This document shows, piece by piece, positions 1 to 7,368 of a DNA stretch of 10,496 nucleotides (the first letter of the stretch is position 1; the number at the start of each line of letters is the position of its first letter). The notes under the pieces are model-generated. The model had not been told where the DNA came from. It made no database searches and saw nothing but the letters and a program-made list of their open reading frames with translations. Source of the stretch: Blastocatellia bacterium. Lineage in GTDB: Bacteria > Acidobacteriota > Blastocatellia > Pyrinomonadales > Pyrinomonadaceae. The translations under genes were made by a program, and so were the position numbers. The stretch covers positions 1 through 10,496 of the forward strand of contig PSRF01000367.1 in NCBI GenBank assembly GCA_003175865.1, in the 5' to 3' direction.

Positions 1-108
1 GGCATGAAGCCGCTGGTGTTCGGCAATTCCTCTTTGGCGATTCCGATTTCGTACCATCAGGACTACAATTCCATCACTACATTTAGTGAGGTTCATTCCA
101 ATGCCTAA
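1..108 (+). CDS. Possible 3' end of an upstream gene (partial)
   Basis: Frame 1 is open from the window edge to a TAA at 106-108 and reads GMKPLVFGNSSLAIPISY, then HQDYNSITTFSEVHSNA. About two thirds of its codons end in G or C, which fits the neighbouring real genes. If it is real, it overlaps the start of the IorA-like gene by 8 nt, as in a packed operon. Frame 3 is also open, up to a TAG at 82-84, but its third positions are AT-rich. I recognise no family in 35 residues. This is a weak call, and the stretch could equally be upstream non-coding DNA. Confidence 0.25.
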   Translation, partial: GMKPLVFGNSSLAIPISYHQDYNSITTFSEVHSNA

Positions 109-571
109 TGTCACGTCACTCAACGTCAATGGCAAGAAACTCCAGGTAAACGTCGATGCCCAAGCCAGTTTACTCGCGGTGCTGCGCAACGATCTCGACC
201 TGACAGGAACAAAATACGGCTGCGGCGAAGCACAATGCGGCGCGTGCACAGTCCTGATCGACGGACAACCCACTCGTTCGTGCGTCACGCAAGTCGGCAA
301 AGTCGCTAACAAACAAATCGTTACGATTGAAGGGCTGGAGAAGAACGGTCAGTTGCATCCACTTCAGGAGGCCTTCATCAAGGCGGACGCGATGCAGTGT
401 GGCTACTGTACATCGGGGATGATCATGTCGGGCGTCGGACTTCTATCGAAAAACCCGAAGCCAAGTCATGAAGAGATTGTTCGTCATATGGATGGCAACA
501 TCTGTCGTTGCGGTACATACCAGCGCATCGTCAAAGCAATCGAAATGTCGTCTAAGGAGGGTAGAGCATGA
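101..571 (+). CDS. iorA: [2Fe-2S] subunit of molybdenum hydroxylase, IorA/CoxS-like
   Basis: This is the small electron-transfer subunit of a xanthine-dehydrogenase-family oxidoreductase. It passes electrons from the molybdenum centre of its partner through two [2Fe-2S] clusters. At 156 aa it has the normal length. The plant-type ferredoxin half carries C41, C46, C49 and C61 (GCGEAQCGACTVLIDG, later TRSC). The helical half carries C100, C103, C135 and C137 (QCGYCTSGMIM, NICRCGTYQRI), so all eight cluster ligands are present. I chose ATG 101 because a GAGG lies 9 nt upstream; an in-frame GTG at 86 would add 5 residues. The stop overlaps the next start as ATGA, so the two subunits are probably co-translated. 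The exact substrate (N-heterocycle, aldehyde or other) cannot be read from this subunit. Confidence 0.93.
   Translation: MPNVTSLNVNGKKLQVNVDAQASLLAVLRNDLDLTGTKYGCGEAQCGACTVLIDGQPTRSCVTQVGKVANKQIVTIEGLEKNGQLHPLQEAFIKADAMQCGYCTSGMIMSGVGLLSKNPKPSHEEIVRHMDGNICRCGTYQRIVKAIEMSSKEGRA
554..560 (+). promoter_or_regulatory. Strong Shine-Dalgarno for the IorB-like gene
   Basis: AAGGAGG lies 7 nt before ATG 568, inside the 3' end of the IorA-like gene. It fixes the large-subunit start and supports reinitiation across the 4-nt ATGA overlap. Confidence 0.85.
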
Positions 572-2724
572 GCGAGCAATTCGAATTAGAGCGATATGAA
601 CTAACCGCCGAACCTCTTTACAACTTCAATTTCGATCGGCGCCAGTTCATGAAGGCATTTGGCGGTGGTATCGCGTTAATCGTTCCAATGACGCACCTAC
701 TCGCACAACAACCACAGCAACGTGGCGAGTCGGGAAGAGGGATGAATCGAGCCGTACCAAATGATATCGGTGCCTGGATTCACATCGACGAAGCCGGAAG
801 CGTCAGAGTCTACACCGGCAAAGTCGAAATGGGCCAAAACATTCGTACGTCACTCACGCAAGCAGTCGCAGACGAACTGCATGTCCCGGTTTCGCAAGTC
901 CAGTTGGTTATGGGTGACACTGACTTGACGCCATTTGATGCCGGAACCTTCGGCAGTCGCACAACACCTACGATGGCCCCTCAATTACGCAAAGCAGCTG
1001 CAGCTGCACGTGAGACGTTGATTGCACTCGCCGCAGCTCAATGGAACGTACAACCGAGCGACGTTCGCATAGTCGATGCGCGTTTCGTGAATCACGACAC
1101 GACAAAGTCACTGACGCTCGCGGAAGTAGCAAAAGGACAGAAACTCGTTAAGACGATTCCTGCAGACGTCAAAACAACGCAACCAAAAGAATGGGTTGTG
1201 GCGGGAACGTCGGTGCCGAAAGTTGCTGAGCGCGACTTTGTAACGGGAAAACACCAGTACACGTCAGATATCAAACGCGATGGGATGTTGTTTGGAAAGA
1301 TTGTGCGACCAGCCGGTTTCAACTCGAGTCTCATGTCTGTGGATACAAAAGCCGCTGAAGCAATGCCAGGAGTCACAGTAGTTCACGATGGAGACTTCGT
1401 CGGCGTTGCTGCGCCGGATCAGTTGACGGCAGCACGCGCACTGAGTGCGATTGCAGTTCACTGGAAAACTCCAGGTCAACCGGGTTCTGCGACGTTGTTC
1501 GACTATTTAAGAAAAAATGTGACTGAAGGTCGTGAAGGTGGTGGTCGACCAATTGGTTCAGTTGCCGATGGGCTCGCAAAGGCCGATAAGAAACTGGAAC
1601 AAACTTACACGGTCGCCTACATCGCACACTCTCCACTCGAACCCCGAGCCGCTGTAGCTGAATGGAACAACGACAAACTAACTGTTTGGACTGGAACTCA
1701 GAGACCATTCGGAGTTCGCGGTGAACTCGCAGATGCATTTCACATTCCGGAAGAAAGCGTTCGCGTGATTGTTCCTGACACTGGCTCTGGTTACGGCGGC
1801 AAACATACTGGCGAATGCGCAATCGAAGCGGCGCGGTTGGCACGCGCAACGAAGAAACCAGTCAAACTGGTGTGGACGCGTGAAGAGGAATTTACGTGGG
1901 CTTACTTTCGACCAGCAGGAGTTATTGATGTAAAGAGCGGTGTGACGAACGACGGCACCATCACCGCCTGGGAATTCCACAACTATAACTCGGGTGCGTC
2001 AGGCATTCAGATTAACTACGATGTTCCAAATCAAAATATTCAGTTTCATCAAACGCAATCGCCATTAAGACAAGGTTCTTATCGCGGACTCGCAGCGACA
2101 GCGAACCACTTCGCTCGCGAGACACACATCGACGAGCTTGCGAATCTTGTGAAGATGGAACCGCTAGCGTTTCGATTGAAAAACATCAAAGACGAACGCT
2201 TACGTGCAGTGCTGGAAGCGGCAGCAAGGTCTTTTGGCTGGGCGTCTTTTAAAGCGACCACTGGACACGGAATCGGAATCGCTTGCGGGTTTGAGAAGGG
2301 TGGTTACGTAGCGACCTGCGCCGAGATCTCAATCAACGCTGATTCGAAGAAGGTGAAGATCGAACGAGTTGTGTGTGCGTTTGAGTGTGGAGCGATCGTG
2401 AATCCATTTCACTTGCAGAATCAGGTCGAAGGTGCAGTTGTGCAGGCGATTGGTGGAGCGTTGTTTGAGCAAATTCAGTTTGAGAACGGCGAGATTCTGA
2501 ACTCGAAGTTCTCTCGGTATAGAGTTCCTCGGTTCAGCGACATGCCGAGCATTGAAGTTGTGTTGCTGGATCGAAAGGATCTTCCTTCAGCAGGTGCAGG
2601 CGAAACTCCGATCGTCGGCCTCGCTCCCGCTGTTGGTAATGCGATCTTCAACGCAACGGGCACTCGATTGAGATCTTTGCCAATGATTCCAAACCAAACT
2701 GTAGAAACAAAGGCAGCTCTTTAG
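568..2724 (+). CDS. iorB: Molybdopterin-binding large subunit, IorB-like, Tat-exported
   Basis: This is the catalytic subunit of an isoquinoline 1-oxidoreductase-type molybdenum hydroxylase, which binds the molybdenum cofactor and hydroxylates a substrate using water. At 718 aa it is close to the usual family length. A twin-arginine motif, DRRQFMKAFGGG (RR at 24-25), precedes a hydrophobic stretch (31-46) ending LLAQQ, which points to folded export. Later motifs are HSPLEPRAAVAEW (substrate and cofactor domain), GSGYGGKHTG near residue 405, QGSYRG, and GAGETPI near the C-terminus with E679 as the expected catalytic glutamate. It overlaps the IorA-like gene by 4 nt. The IorA-like subunit has no signal and presumably travels as a complex. 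I see no cytochrome or XdhC-type accessory gene in the window. The family is clear; the substrate is unknown. Confidence 0.92.
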   Translation: MSEQFELERYELTAEPLYNFNFDRRQFMKAFGGGIALIVPMTHLLAQQPQQRGESGRGMNRAVPNDIGAWIHIDEAGSVRVYTGKVEMGQNIRTSLTQAVADELHVPVSQVQLVMGDTDLTPFDAGTFGSRTTPTMAPQLRKAAAAARETLIALAAAQWNVQPSDVRIVDARFVNHDTTKSLTLAEVAKGQKLVKTIPADVKTTQPKEWVVAGTSVPKVAERDFVTGKHQYTSDIKRDGMLFGKIVRPAGFNSSLMSVDTKAAEAMPGVTVVHDGDFVGVAAPDQLTAARALSAIAVHWKTPGQPGSATLFDYLRKNVTEGREGGGRPIGSVADGLAKADKKLEQTYTVAYIAHSPLEPRAAVAEWNNDKLTVWTGTQRPFGVRGELADAFHIPEESVRVIVPDTGSGYGGKHTGECAIEAARLARATKKPVKLVWTREEEFTWAYFRPAGVIDVKSGVTNDGTITAWEFHNYNSGASGIQINYDVPNQNIQFHQTQSPLRQGSYRGLAATANHFARETHIDELANLVKMEPLAFRLKNIKDERLRAVLEAAARSFGWASFKATTGHGIGIACGFEKGGYVATCAEISINADSKKVKIERVVCAFECGAIVNPFHLQNQVEGAVVQAIGGALFEQIQFENGEILNSKFSRYRVPRFSDMPSIEVVLLDRKDLPSAGAGETPIVGLAPAVGNAIFNATGTRLRSLPMIPNQTVETKAAL

Positions 2725-2746
2725 TCGGGCCTCGGAAAGGATAGAT

Positions 2747-2839
2747 AAGCTCTTCTGTCGGACCGCGTATACCTCTTAAATACTAGACTTTGCATCCAAG
2801 CTTAGACCACGAGACGTTGGCGGTCCGACAGAAGAGCTT
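2747..2839. repeat. Perfect 20-bp inverted repeat between convergent genes
   Basis: AAGCTCTTCTGTCGGACCGC at 2747-2766 is the exact reverse complement of 2820-2839, with a 53-nt spacer. Outside the arms, CCTCGGAAA (2730-2738) and TTTCCGGGAGG (2846-2856) are roughly complementary. It sits between the convergent stops of the IorB-like gene (2724) and hemY (2884), so it may act as a bidirectional transcription stop or be a palindromic intergenic element. There is no good T-run directly after either arm, so a classical intrinsic terminator is not shown. The rest of 2725-2883 holds nothing else I recognise. Confidence 0.85.
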
Positions 2840-2883
2840 GTGTGGTTTCCGGGAGGTGAGTATTAAAGGGCCACTTTTTATTT

Positions 2884-4152
2884 CTAACTCAATGCGGCGC
2901 TGCTTTCAATCATCCCACGCAAACTGATCTGACCTGTGTAGTTGCCGAACAGCATCCTGCCAGGTGTTGCGCACCACGTTTCCTTCGCGGTTTGCCATAC
3001 CTTCGGAAGATCAACGCTATATTGCGGCAGCGCTTGAGGCCAACGGTGAATAACCAAATCAAGAACCTCTCTGATTCCGAGCAGACTCAACAATTCACTC
3101 TGCACCGTTGACCAGATCATTTCGTTGTCAGCATCCAGCCACTCGATCTGAGTGGTACCGCCCATCATCACTGTAAACGAAGCAACGTTGGATTCGTCGT
3201 TCACCCGATCCGCAAACGAACTTGAATTAAAAAGGATGCCGAGACACTTGCGATTTTCACATGCTGGAACAAGCGCGCCCACGCCTTCAACCGCGCGAGT
3301 GAAATCCTTGCGATTCACGAAAACAGTAACTGAAACAATCGGCGTGTAACGGACGGTCCGCAAACTCTGCGCTAACTCCACCGACTCAGGCTCAATCAGA
3401 TTCGCGGCCGCGTACGCAGGCGTCGTCAGAATGAGATTCGCAGCGTCTGGTAACACTTTGACTGAATGTCCAGTTTGAAACCGTGGACCAAGAGTCGCGT
3501 CCAACCGTGACGAAAGACAAGAAACAAGATGGCCCATACCAAATCGCGGAGCGACTCGCTTTTTCGCTTCCTTTTTCCTGGACCGCTGTTTCTGCTTTTT
3601 CATCATCGAAGACAACAGCGTCTGGCCGGGCGGTACAGACAATGAAGGATAGGCAGCCGCAACACTCAATTGCTCAGGCTGAACTCCGTAGATGCCACGG
3701 ACAAATGGTGTCAGCAGGTACTCGACTGCAGCGTTACCAAGATGTTTCCTTCCCCATTCATCAAGCGTTTGACCGTTGCCATTAGTTGAACGAACAAAAG
3801 CAGCTCGACTCGCTGTCGTTGCCACTTCGCCAACAGTCAGTGGAAAGCGTCGCAGTTTTCCATCTCTAACGATGTATTTCGCCTTTGATTCTTTTTTCGG
3901 CTCAATAAGTTCAACGCCGAGATCTTTGCATAGCTCGACGACTGGTGGCGTGGCGATCAAGGAATGAGCCGCGCTCTCTGCCATGCCGTAATCGCTGTAA
4001 CTCGTTTTGATTAATCCACCGGCACGTTGCTTTTGCTCCAGCAACGTCACTCGATAACCGCGTCGATCAAGGTAGTATGCTGTTAGCAGACCTGAGATAC
4101 CGGCGCCAATGATCGTCACTTCTTTTGAATTGTGATTGAGTGTTCCGATCAT
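2884..4152 (-). CDS. hemY: Protoporphyrinogen oxidase, HemY-type flavoprotein
   Basis: This enzyme oxidises protoporphyrinogen IX to protoporphyrin IX, the step before iron insertion. The 422-aa protein opens with the FAD dinucleotide fold VTIIGAGISGLLTAYYLDRRG (GxGxxG at 16-21, acidic E39, then RAGGLI). It shows YLLTPFVRGIYG, typical of HemY, and ends GNYTGQISLRGMIESS, the C-terminal FAD contact. The start at 4152 is chosen because GGAGG lies 7 nt upstream and ATGA overlaps the hemH stop by 4 nt; a longer in-frame start at 4215 lies inside hemH. The protein is shorter than most HemY proteins (about 450-480 aa). The stretch before LTTPAYAAA (225-243) is compact, and residues 184-199 are strikingly basic. 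It is the last gene of the hem operon. A coproporphyrinogen oxidase activity (CgoX) is possible, but hemN upstream argues for protoporphyrinogen. Confidence 0.9.
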   Translation of the reverse strand: MIGTLNHNSKEVTIIGAGISGLLTAYYLDRRGYRVTLLEQKQRAGGLIKTSYSDYGMAESAAHSLIATPPVVELCKDLGVELIEPKKESKAKYIVRDGKLRRFPLTVGEVATTASRAAFVRSTNGNGQTLDEWGRKHLGNAAVEYLLTPFVRGIYGVQPEQLSVAAAYPSLSVPPGQTLLSSMMKKQKQRSRKKEAKKRVAPRFGMGHLVSCLSSRLDATLGPRFQTGHSVKVLPDAANLILTTPAYAAANLIEPESVELAQSLRTVRYTPIVSVTVFVNRKDFTRAVEGVGALVPACENRKCLGILFNSSSFADRVNDESNVASFTVMMGGTTQIEWLDADNEMIWSTVQSELLSLLGIREVLDLVIHRWPQALPQYSVDLPKVWQTAKETWCATPGRMLFGNYTGQISLRGMIESSAALS

Positions 4153-5102
4153 GCAGACGCCTCCGAAATAATCGACTGGAGCACTCGTGGAAACTTCGGA
4201 TCGCCATTGAAGCAACGCGCACGAAAATATTGTGTGATTCCATATTCTCGCGCGACACCGGCGTACAGCTGATCGAGTTCGAATAATGTTTCAATATGGT
4301 CACTGACGAAACTGATTGGAACAATCACCACCTTGTTCACGCCCGCTTGCCCCAATCGCTTTAGTTCATCTTCCAGATACGGCTGCAGCCAGGGGAGTTT
4401 TCCATTGCGAGATTGAAAAGCTAGCGACCATGGATGTTGGAGTCCTTGCGTAACCGCACTCACGGTACGTTCGATGTCCTGCGGATATGGATCGCCCAGT
4501 TTGACGATCTTCAGTGGAAGTGAATGAGCGGAGAAAAGGACGTGAACCCTGTCGCTGTCGTTCGACGTGGCACGATCTATTGCCTCATTCATGCTTAGAC
4601 GAAGTAAGTCGATGTAAGCAGGGTGATCGGGCCACTTCGTTACCTGGACAATGGCTGGATCCCAGTTGAGGCGTGCTAACGATGATTTAACCTCTTCAAA
4701 ACAGGTGCCTGTGGTTGTCGTCGAGAAATGCGGAAACAAAGGCAGCAGTATGACCTTCTCAGCTCCCCAAGTTTGTAGTCGCTCGAGCGCAGTCTGAATT
4801 GACGGCTCGGCTGATCGCATTCCGATCTCGACCCGTACCTGACCATTACGAACCAGGCCGCGTAACCCTTCAGCTTGAGTTGCAGTCCACTGAAGCTGAG
4901 GTGAACCTCCACCAATAGACTCATAACTCTTGATCGACGACGGACCCTTAACCTGTGCAATCGTAAAAGCCAGCAGTTGACGCAGTGGCGACGGGATGCC
5001 AACGAGCACATTCTTGTTTGCAAACAACCGATAGAGGAATGGTTTGACGTCTGATAACGTCCATGGACCACCAAAATTGAGGAGCAAGATTCCAGTCTTC
5101 AT
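4149..5102 (-). CDS. hemH: Ferrochelatase
   Basis: This enzyme inserts Fe2+ into a porphyrin, the terminal step of protoheme synthesis. At 317 aa it matches the usual bacterial length of 310-340. Motifs in order are ILLLNFGGP (5-13), YESIGGGSPQ (60-69), GMRSAEPS (95-101), LLPLFPHFSTTTTG, FSAHSLP with catalytic H193, YPQDIERT, FQSRNGKLPWLQPYLED (229-245) and FVSDHIETLFELD (265-277) with E271. There is no C-terminal [2Fe-2S] cysteine cluster. It starts 12 nt after the hemN stop, behind a modest AAAGAG, and its stop overlaps hemY by 4 nt. Sitting between hemN and hemY, it most likely uses protoporphyrin IX rather than coproporphyrin III. The divergent feoAB genes would supply its Fe2+. Confidence 0.95.
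   Translation of the reverse strand: MKTGILLLNFGGPWTLSDVKPFLYRLFANKNVLVGIPSPLRQLLAFTIAQVKGPSSIKSYESIGGGSPQLQWTATQAEGLRGLVRNGQVRVEIGMRSAEPSIQTALERLQTWGAEKVILLPLFPHFSTTTTGTCFEEVKSSLARLNWDPAIVQVTKWPDHPAYIDLLRLSMNEAIDRATSNDSDRVHVLFSAHSLPLKIVKLGDPYPQDIERTVSAVTQGLQHPWSLAFQSRNGKLPWLQPYLEDELKRLGQAGVNKVVIVPISFVSDHIETLFELDQLYAGVAREYGITQYFRARCFNGDPKFPRVLQSIISEASA
4160..4164 (-). promoter_or_regulatory. Shine-Dalgarno that fixes the hemY start
   Basis: On the minus strand GGAGG is followed by 7 nt and then ATG 4152. It lies within the last codons of hemH and favours this start over the ATG-like alternative at 4215. Confidence 0.8.
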
Positions 5103-5114
5103 ACTCTTTGGATC

Positions 5115-6497
5115 CTAAATAGTGCGACTAAACAATCGTTGCGCCGATGAGTCCTGGGCGAGGCGAGCGTCAAAAGCCATGCAGATGTTCCGCAAGAACG
5201 CCCGGCCTTCATCTTTGATTCGACAGTAATATTTCGAAAACTCAATCAATCCGTCACGCTCGAACTCTTTTAATCCCTCATCAACGCAACCCAGAAAAGG
5301 AACATACAATTCGGCGTCATCCCAGCGCGTTTCGAAGCGAGTCATCAGATTCAAAATGTGGCGTCGTAGAATCCGATCTTCACGGTCCAGCTTATGGCCG
5401 CGAAAGAATGGCAACTCACCTTTCTCGACGCGCGTCGTGTAGTTCTCAACAACTTTCTCGTTTTGAACAAACATGTCCCACGAATCACTAATCGACGAGA
5501 CACCGAGTCCGATCAGAGGCGTAACGAATCTCGATGTGTAACCCATAAAGTTGCGATGGAGTTTTCCATTCAAGGACGTCTTCCAAAGCGAGTCGGTCTC
5601 CAGCGCAAAGTGGTCCATTCCGATTTCGCGATAGCCGGCCGCGGCGAGCATTTCGCGACCAAACTCGTAAAGCTCTCGCTTTTCATCGCCTGATGGCAGG
5701 TCTGCCTCTGTAAAGTGTCGCTGGCCCGGTTTGACCCAGGGCACATGCGCGTACGCATAGAACGCGATGCGATCGGGACGCAGACGCATGACCGCTTGAA
5801 TTGTTTGCTCAACGCTGTTGAGAGTTTGGAAAGGTAATCCGTAGATCAGATCGTAGTTAATGCTGTTGAAGCCGGCCTGGCGGGCTTGCTCAGTTACAGC
5901 CTCCACCTGTTTTTCAGTCTGAATGCGATTAACGGCTAACTGCACTTGTGGATCAAAATCCTGAATTCCGAGACTAAGACGCCGAAACCCGAGTCTTGAA
6001 AGAACATTCAGATGTTCGGCGGTTGTAACTCTCGGGTCAGACTCAATCGAAAACTCAGCGTCAGCTGTCTGTACAGTGTCACGCAGAACACCGCTAATGA
6101 GTTGGTCCAGTTCTGATGGCGATAGAAAGGTAGGCGTGCCGCCGCCGAGGTGTAGTTCAGTCAACGGAATTTGTGTCTGAGTTCCGAGTCTAGTTCTGTA
6201 AATACTCCATTCCTTCAACACTGTCTCCAGGTAGGGTTGGCTAACAGAAGTCTTTGTCGTGATTCGAGAGTTGCAACCGCAGTAAGTGCACAGCGAGCGG
6301 CAGTATGGAATGTGAATATAGATTGCAGCCCCGGTGCCCTGTTGTTTTGCAACGTTCAGACTGTCAGCAACACTCTCGATCCACTGTTCCGGTGTAGGAA
6401 CGGAATCCCAATGGAGAATTGTCGGGTAACTCGTGTAGCGAGGCCCTGGCACGTCGTACTTGCGTAGGAGATCAGATTGTGTAGCTGCGGTTTGCAT
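5115..6497 (-). CDS. hemN: Oxygen-independent coproporphyrinogen III dehydrogenase
   Basis: This radical-SAM enzyme decarboxylates coproporphyrinogen III twice to give protoporphyrinogen IX without O2. At 460 aa it is close to the 457 aa of E. coli HemN. The cluster motif is YCRSLCTYCGCN, with C66, C70, C73 and C75 (CX3CX2CXC). The last cysteine separates true HemN from HemW-like heme chaperones. Other HemN signatures are LHLGGGTPTFLS (SAM-binding GGGTP), LSLGIQDFDPQVQLAVNRIQ, YAYAHVPWVKPGQR, GMDHFAL and RNFMGYTS. The C-terminal HemN domain is complete. The start ATG shares one base with the TAA of the hemerythrin-like gene (TAATG), and no strong Shine-Dalgarno is visible, so translation is probably coupled to that gene. 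Confidence 0.96.
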   Translation of the reverse strand: MQTAATQSDLLRKYDVPGPRYTSYPTILHWDSVPTPEQWIESVADSLNVAKQQGTGAAIYIHIPYCRSLCTYCGCNSRITTKTSVSQPYLETVLKEWSIYRTRLGTQTQIPLTELHLGGGTPTFLSPSELDQLISGVLRDTVQTADAEFSIESDPRVTTAEHLNVLSRLGFRRLSLGIQDFDPQVQLAVNRIQTEKQVEAVTEQARQAGFNSINYDLIYGLPFQTLNSVEQTIQAVMRLRPDRIAFYAYAHVPWVKPGQRHFTEADLPSGDEKRELYEFGREMLAAAGYREIGMDHFALETDSLWKTSLNGKLHRNFMGYTSRFVTPLIGLGVSSISDSWDMFVQNEKVVENYTTRVEKGELPFFRGHKLDREDRILRRHILNLMTRFETRWDDAELYVPFLGCVDEGLKEFERDGLIEFSKYYCRIKDEGRAFLRNICMAFDARLAQDSSAQRLFSRTI

Positions 6498-7039
6498 TAT
6501 GAAAATAGCGGCCCAGCGTTATCGAAAGTAATTACGTTGCTTTGCACCATCGCCAGGGGACGATTCACTGGCCGCAAACGCAACTTCTCAAATAGCTCGT
6601 CTTTTTCCTTTTGCGAGGTAACTTTGTCGAGTTCTGGATACAAAAACTTGCGTTCACGAACATCGTGATGAACAACGAGTCGCTTGAAGGTGGTTTCAGA
6701 GTCGAGCAACCACAGGGTTTTTCGTTCACGATCTTTTGTTTCGATGAGTCGTGGAATTTCAGCCTTGAAGAGCTCCACATACGAACGCAACTTTGTATGT
6801 TCGTTCGTAAAAATTTCTGGAGCTGCTCCCAACCTGATTTGAGCTCGCTCTTTGTAGAGTGGCAGCACAAGTTCTTCTTCGTCAGCAATGTGACTTGTCA
6901 GTGCGATTTCGTATTCCTCAAGACGCTGCATGGCAGCTTCGGTGTCCAGACGCAGCAACGCCCGTTGGTGCTGAAGAAAGATCTCGTCCAGATCCTGATG
7001 TAATTCCAATAAATCGATAAGACTTGTTACGTAAGTCAC
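6497..7039 (-). CDS. Hemerythrin-like HHE domain protein
   Basis: A predicted all-helical cytoplasmic protein of 180 aa, with candidate diiron ligands spaced as in HHE/hemerythrin domains: H14 (LELHQDLDE), H50 and E54 (SHIADEEE), H81 (NEHTKL), and H124/H125 with E129 (HHDVRERKFLYPEL). Related proteins bind O2 or NO, or handle iron; which applies here cannot be told. I chose GTG 7039 because AGGAG lies 5 nt upstream. A further in-frame GTG at 7060 lacks this and would put the Shine-Dalgarno inside the gene. It is the first gene of the hemN-hemH-hemY operon and shares one base with hemN, which argues for a role tied to heme synthesis. Residues after about 155 are not part of the four-helix core. 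Confidence 0.85.
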   Translation of the reverse strand: MTYVTSLIDLLELHQDLDEIFLQHQRALLRLDTEAAMQRLEEYEIALTSHIADEEELVLPLYKERAQIRLGAAPEIFTNEHTKLRSYVELFKAEIPRLIETKDRERKTLWLLDSETTFKRLVVHHDVRERKFLYPELDKVTSQKEKDELFEKLRLRPVNRPLAMVQSNVITFDNAGPLFS

Positions 7040-7044
7040 TGCCT

Positions 7045-7049
7045 CTCCT
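7045..7049 (-). promoter_or_regulatory. Shine-Dalgarno for the hemerythrin-like gene
   Basis: On the minus strand AGGAG is followed by 5 nt and GTG 7039. It decides for the shorter start over GTG 7060. Confidence 0.65.
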
Positions 7050-7320
7050 GTGACGCTCACTCTTCAAAGTTGGTTAGACCCTGCCAACCTTTTCAGCCAT
7101 TGCCAATCTAGTCGGCAGATAGCGAGGAGCAACGCTTGTGCCGAGCGTTACTAGCCTATGAAAGCCGCGAATCTGCTGAAGTTCTGGGGAATAAACCGAA
7201 GCGGAATGCGCAGAATTACGCACGGGAAGTCCGCGAACCTCAGAACTCCCGAAAAGTCAGGCCGGTTTTTCTATCCAAGGGGATGGCCTGCTAGTTGCTG
7301 CCAGGGTACAACGTCCGAAA

Positions 7321-7349
7321 TTGAAAACTAATTTCATTTAGGACATAAT
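7321..7349 (+). promoter_or_regulatory. Sigma70-type promoter of feoAB
   Basis: TTGAAA (7321-7326) and CATAAT (7344-7349) are separated by exactly 17 nt. This is one mismatch from TATAAT and two from TTGACA. Transcription would start near 7356, only about 13 nt before ATG 7369, so the leader is very short and no strong Shine-Dalgarno is present. Confidence 0.65.
7322..7336. promoter_or_regulatory. Palindrome within the feoAB promoter, candidate operator
   Basis: TGAAA-ACTAA-TTTCA is an inverted repeat lying between, and overlapping, the -35 element and spacer. Pairing continues imperfectly outward into AAAT/ATTT. Placement over the promoter of an iron-uptake operon suggests a binding site for an iron-responsive repressor such as a Fur or DtxR family protein. 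It does not match the classical Fur or DtxR consensus closely, so the regulator is inference. Confidence 0.4.
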
Positions 7350-7368
7350 CCCAGCGCGGGTGTTGAGA

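Larger units (their letters stand above)
7040..7368. other. Divergent hem/feo intergenic region with nested potential helices
   Basis: This gap separates the minus-strand hem operon from plus-strand feoAB. It holds four foldable elements. (a) 7131-7136 pairs with 7144-7149 (AACGCT/AGCGTT). (b) 7180-7189 pairs with 7238-7247 (AGTTCTGGGG/CCTCAGAACT, 10 bp with one G·U). Nested inside (b) are 7201-7205 with 7230-7234 (GCGGA/TCCGC) and 7207-7210 with 7219-7222 (TGCG/CGCA). (c) 7258-7263 pairs with 7285-7290 (CAGGCC/GGCCTG), stacked on (d) 7273-7276 with 7281-7284 around an AAGG loop. The best feo promoter lies downstream of all of these, so they would not be in that mRNA. They could belong to a separate small RNA, a longer leader from an upstream promoter, or the hem leader on the other strand. 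I saw no convincing hem promoter. Confidence 0.5.

Noticed and set aside
1373..1849. 158-aa minus-strand open frame inside the IorB-like gene
   Set aside because: It lies wholly antisense to a gene with clear motifs, is Arg/Cys-rich without any fold-like pattern, and has no ribosome site. Other antisense frames in 1092-1980 are rejected for the same reason.
4153..4215. Longer hemY N-terminus from 4215
   Set aside because: The added 21 residues lie inside hemH and precede a strong GGAGG and the usual N-terminal FAD strand; the 4152 start gives the standard 4-nt overlap.
7099..7132. Minus-strand promoter for the hem operon (TTGCTC-N16-TAGATT)
   Set aside because: The -35 hexamer matches poorly and other equally weak pairs exist nearby, so no hem promoter is called.
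7180..7290. Cobalamin-type riboswitch or group II intron domain V
   Set aside because: Fragments such as CGGGAAGTCC and GTCAGGCC recall these RNAs, but the conserved cobalamin core (GCAACTGT, GCCACTG) is missing. The inner hairpin has a 7-nt one-sided bulge unlike domain V, and no reverse transcriptase is nearby.
7322..7336. Classical Fur box
   Set aside because: The palindrome has 5-nt arms with a 5-nt centre and does not resemble GATAATGATAATCATTATC beyond AT richness, so I list it only as an unassigned operator.
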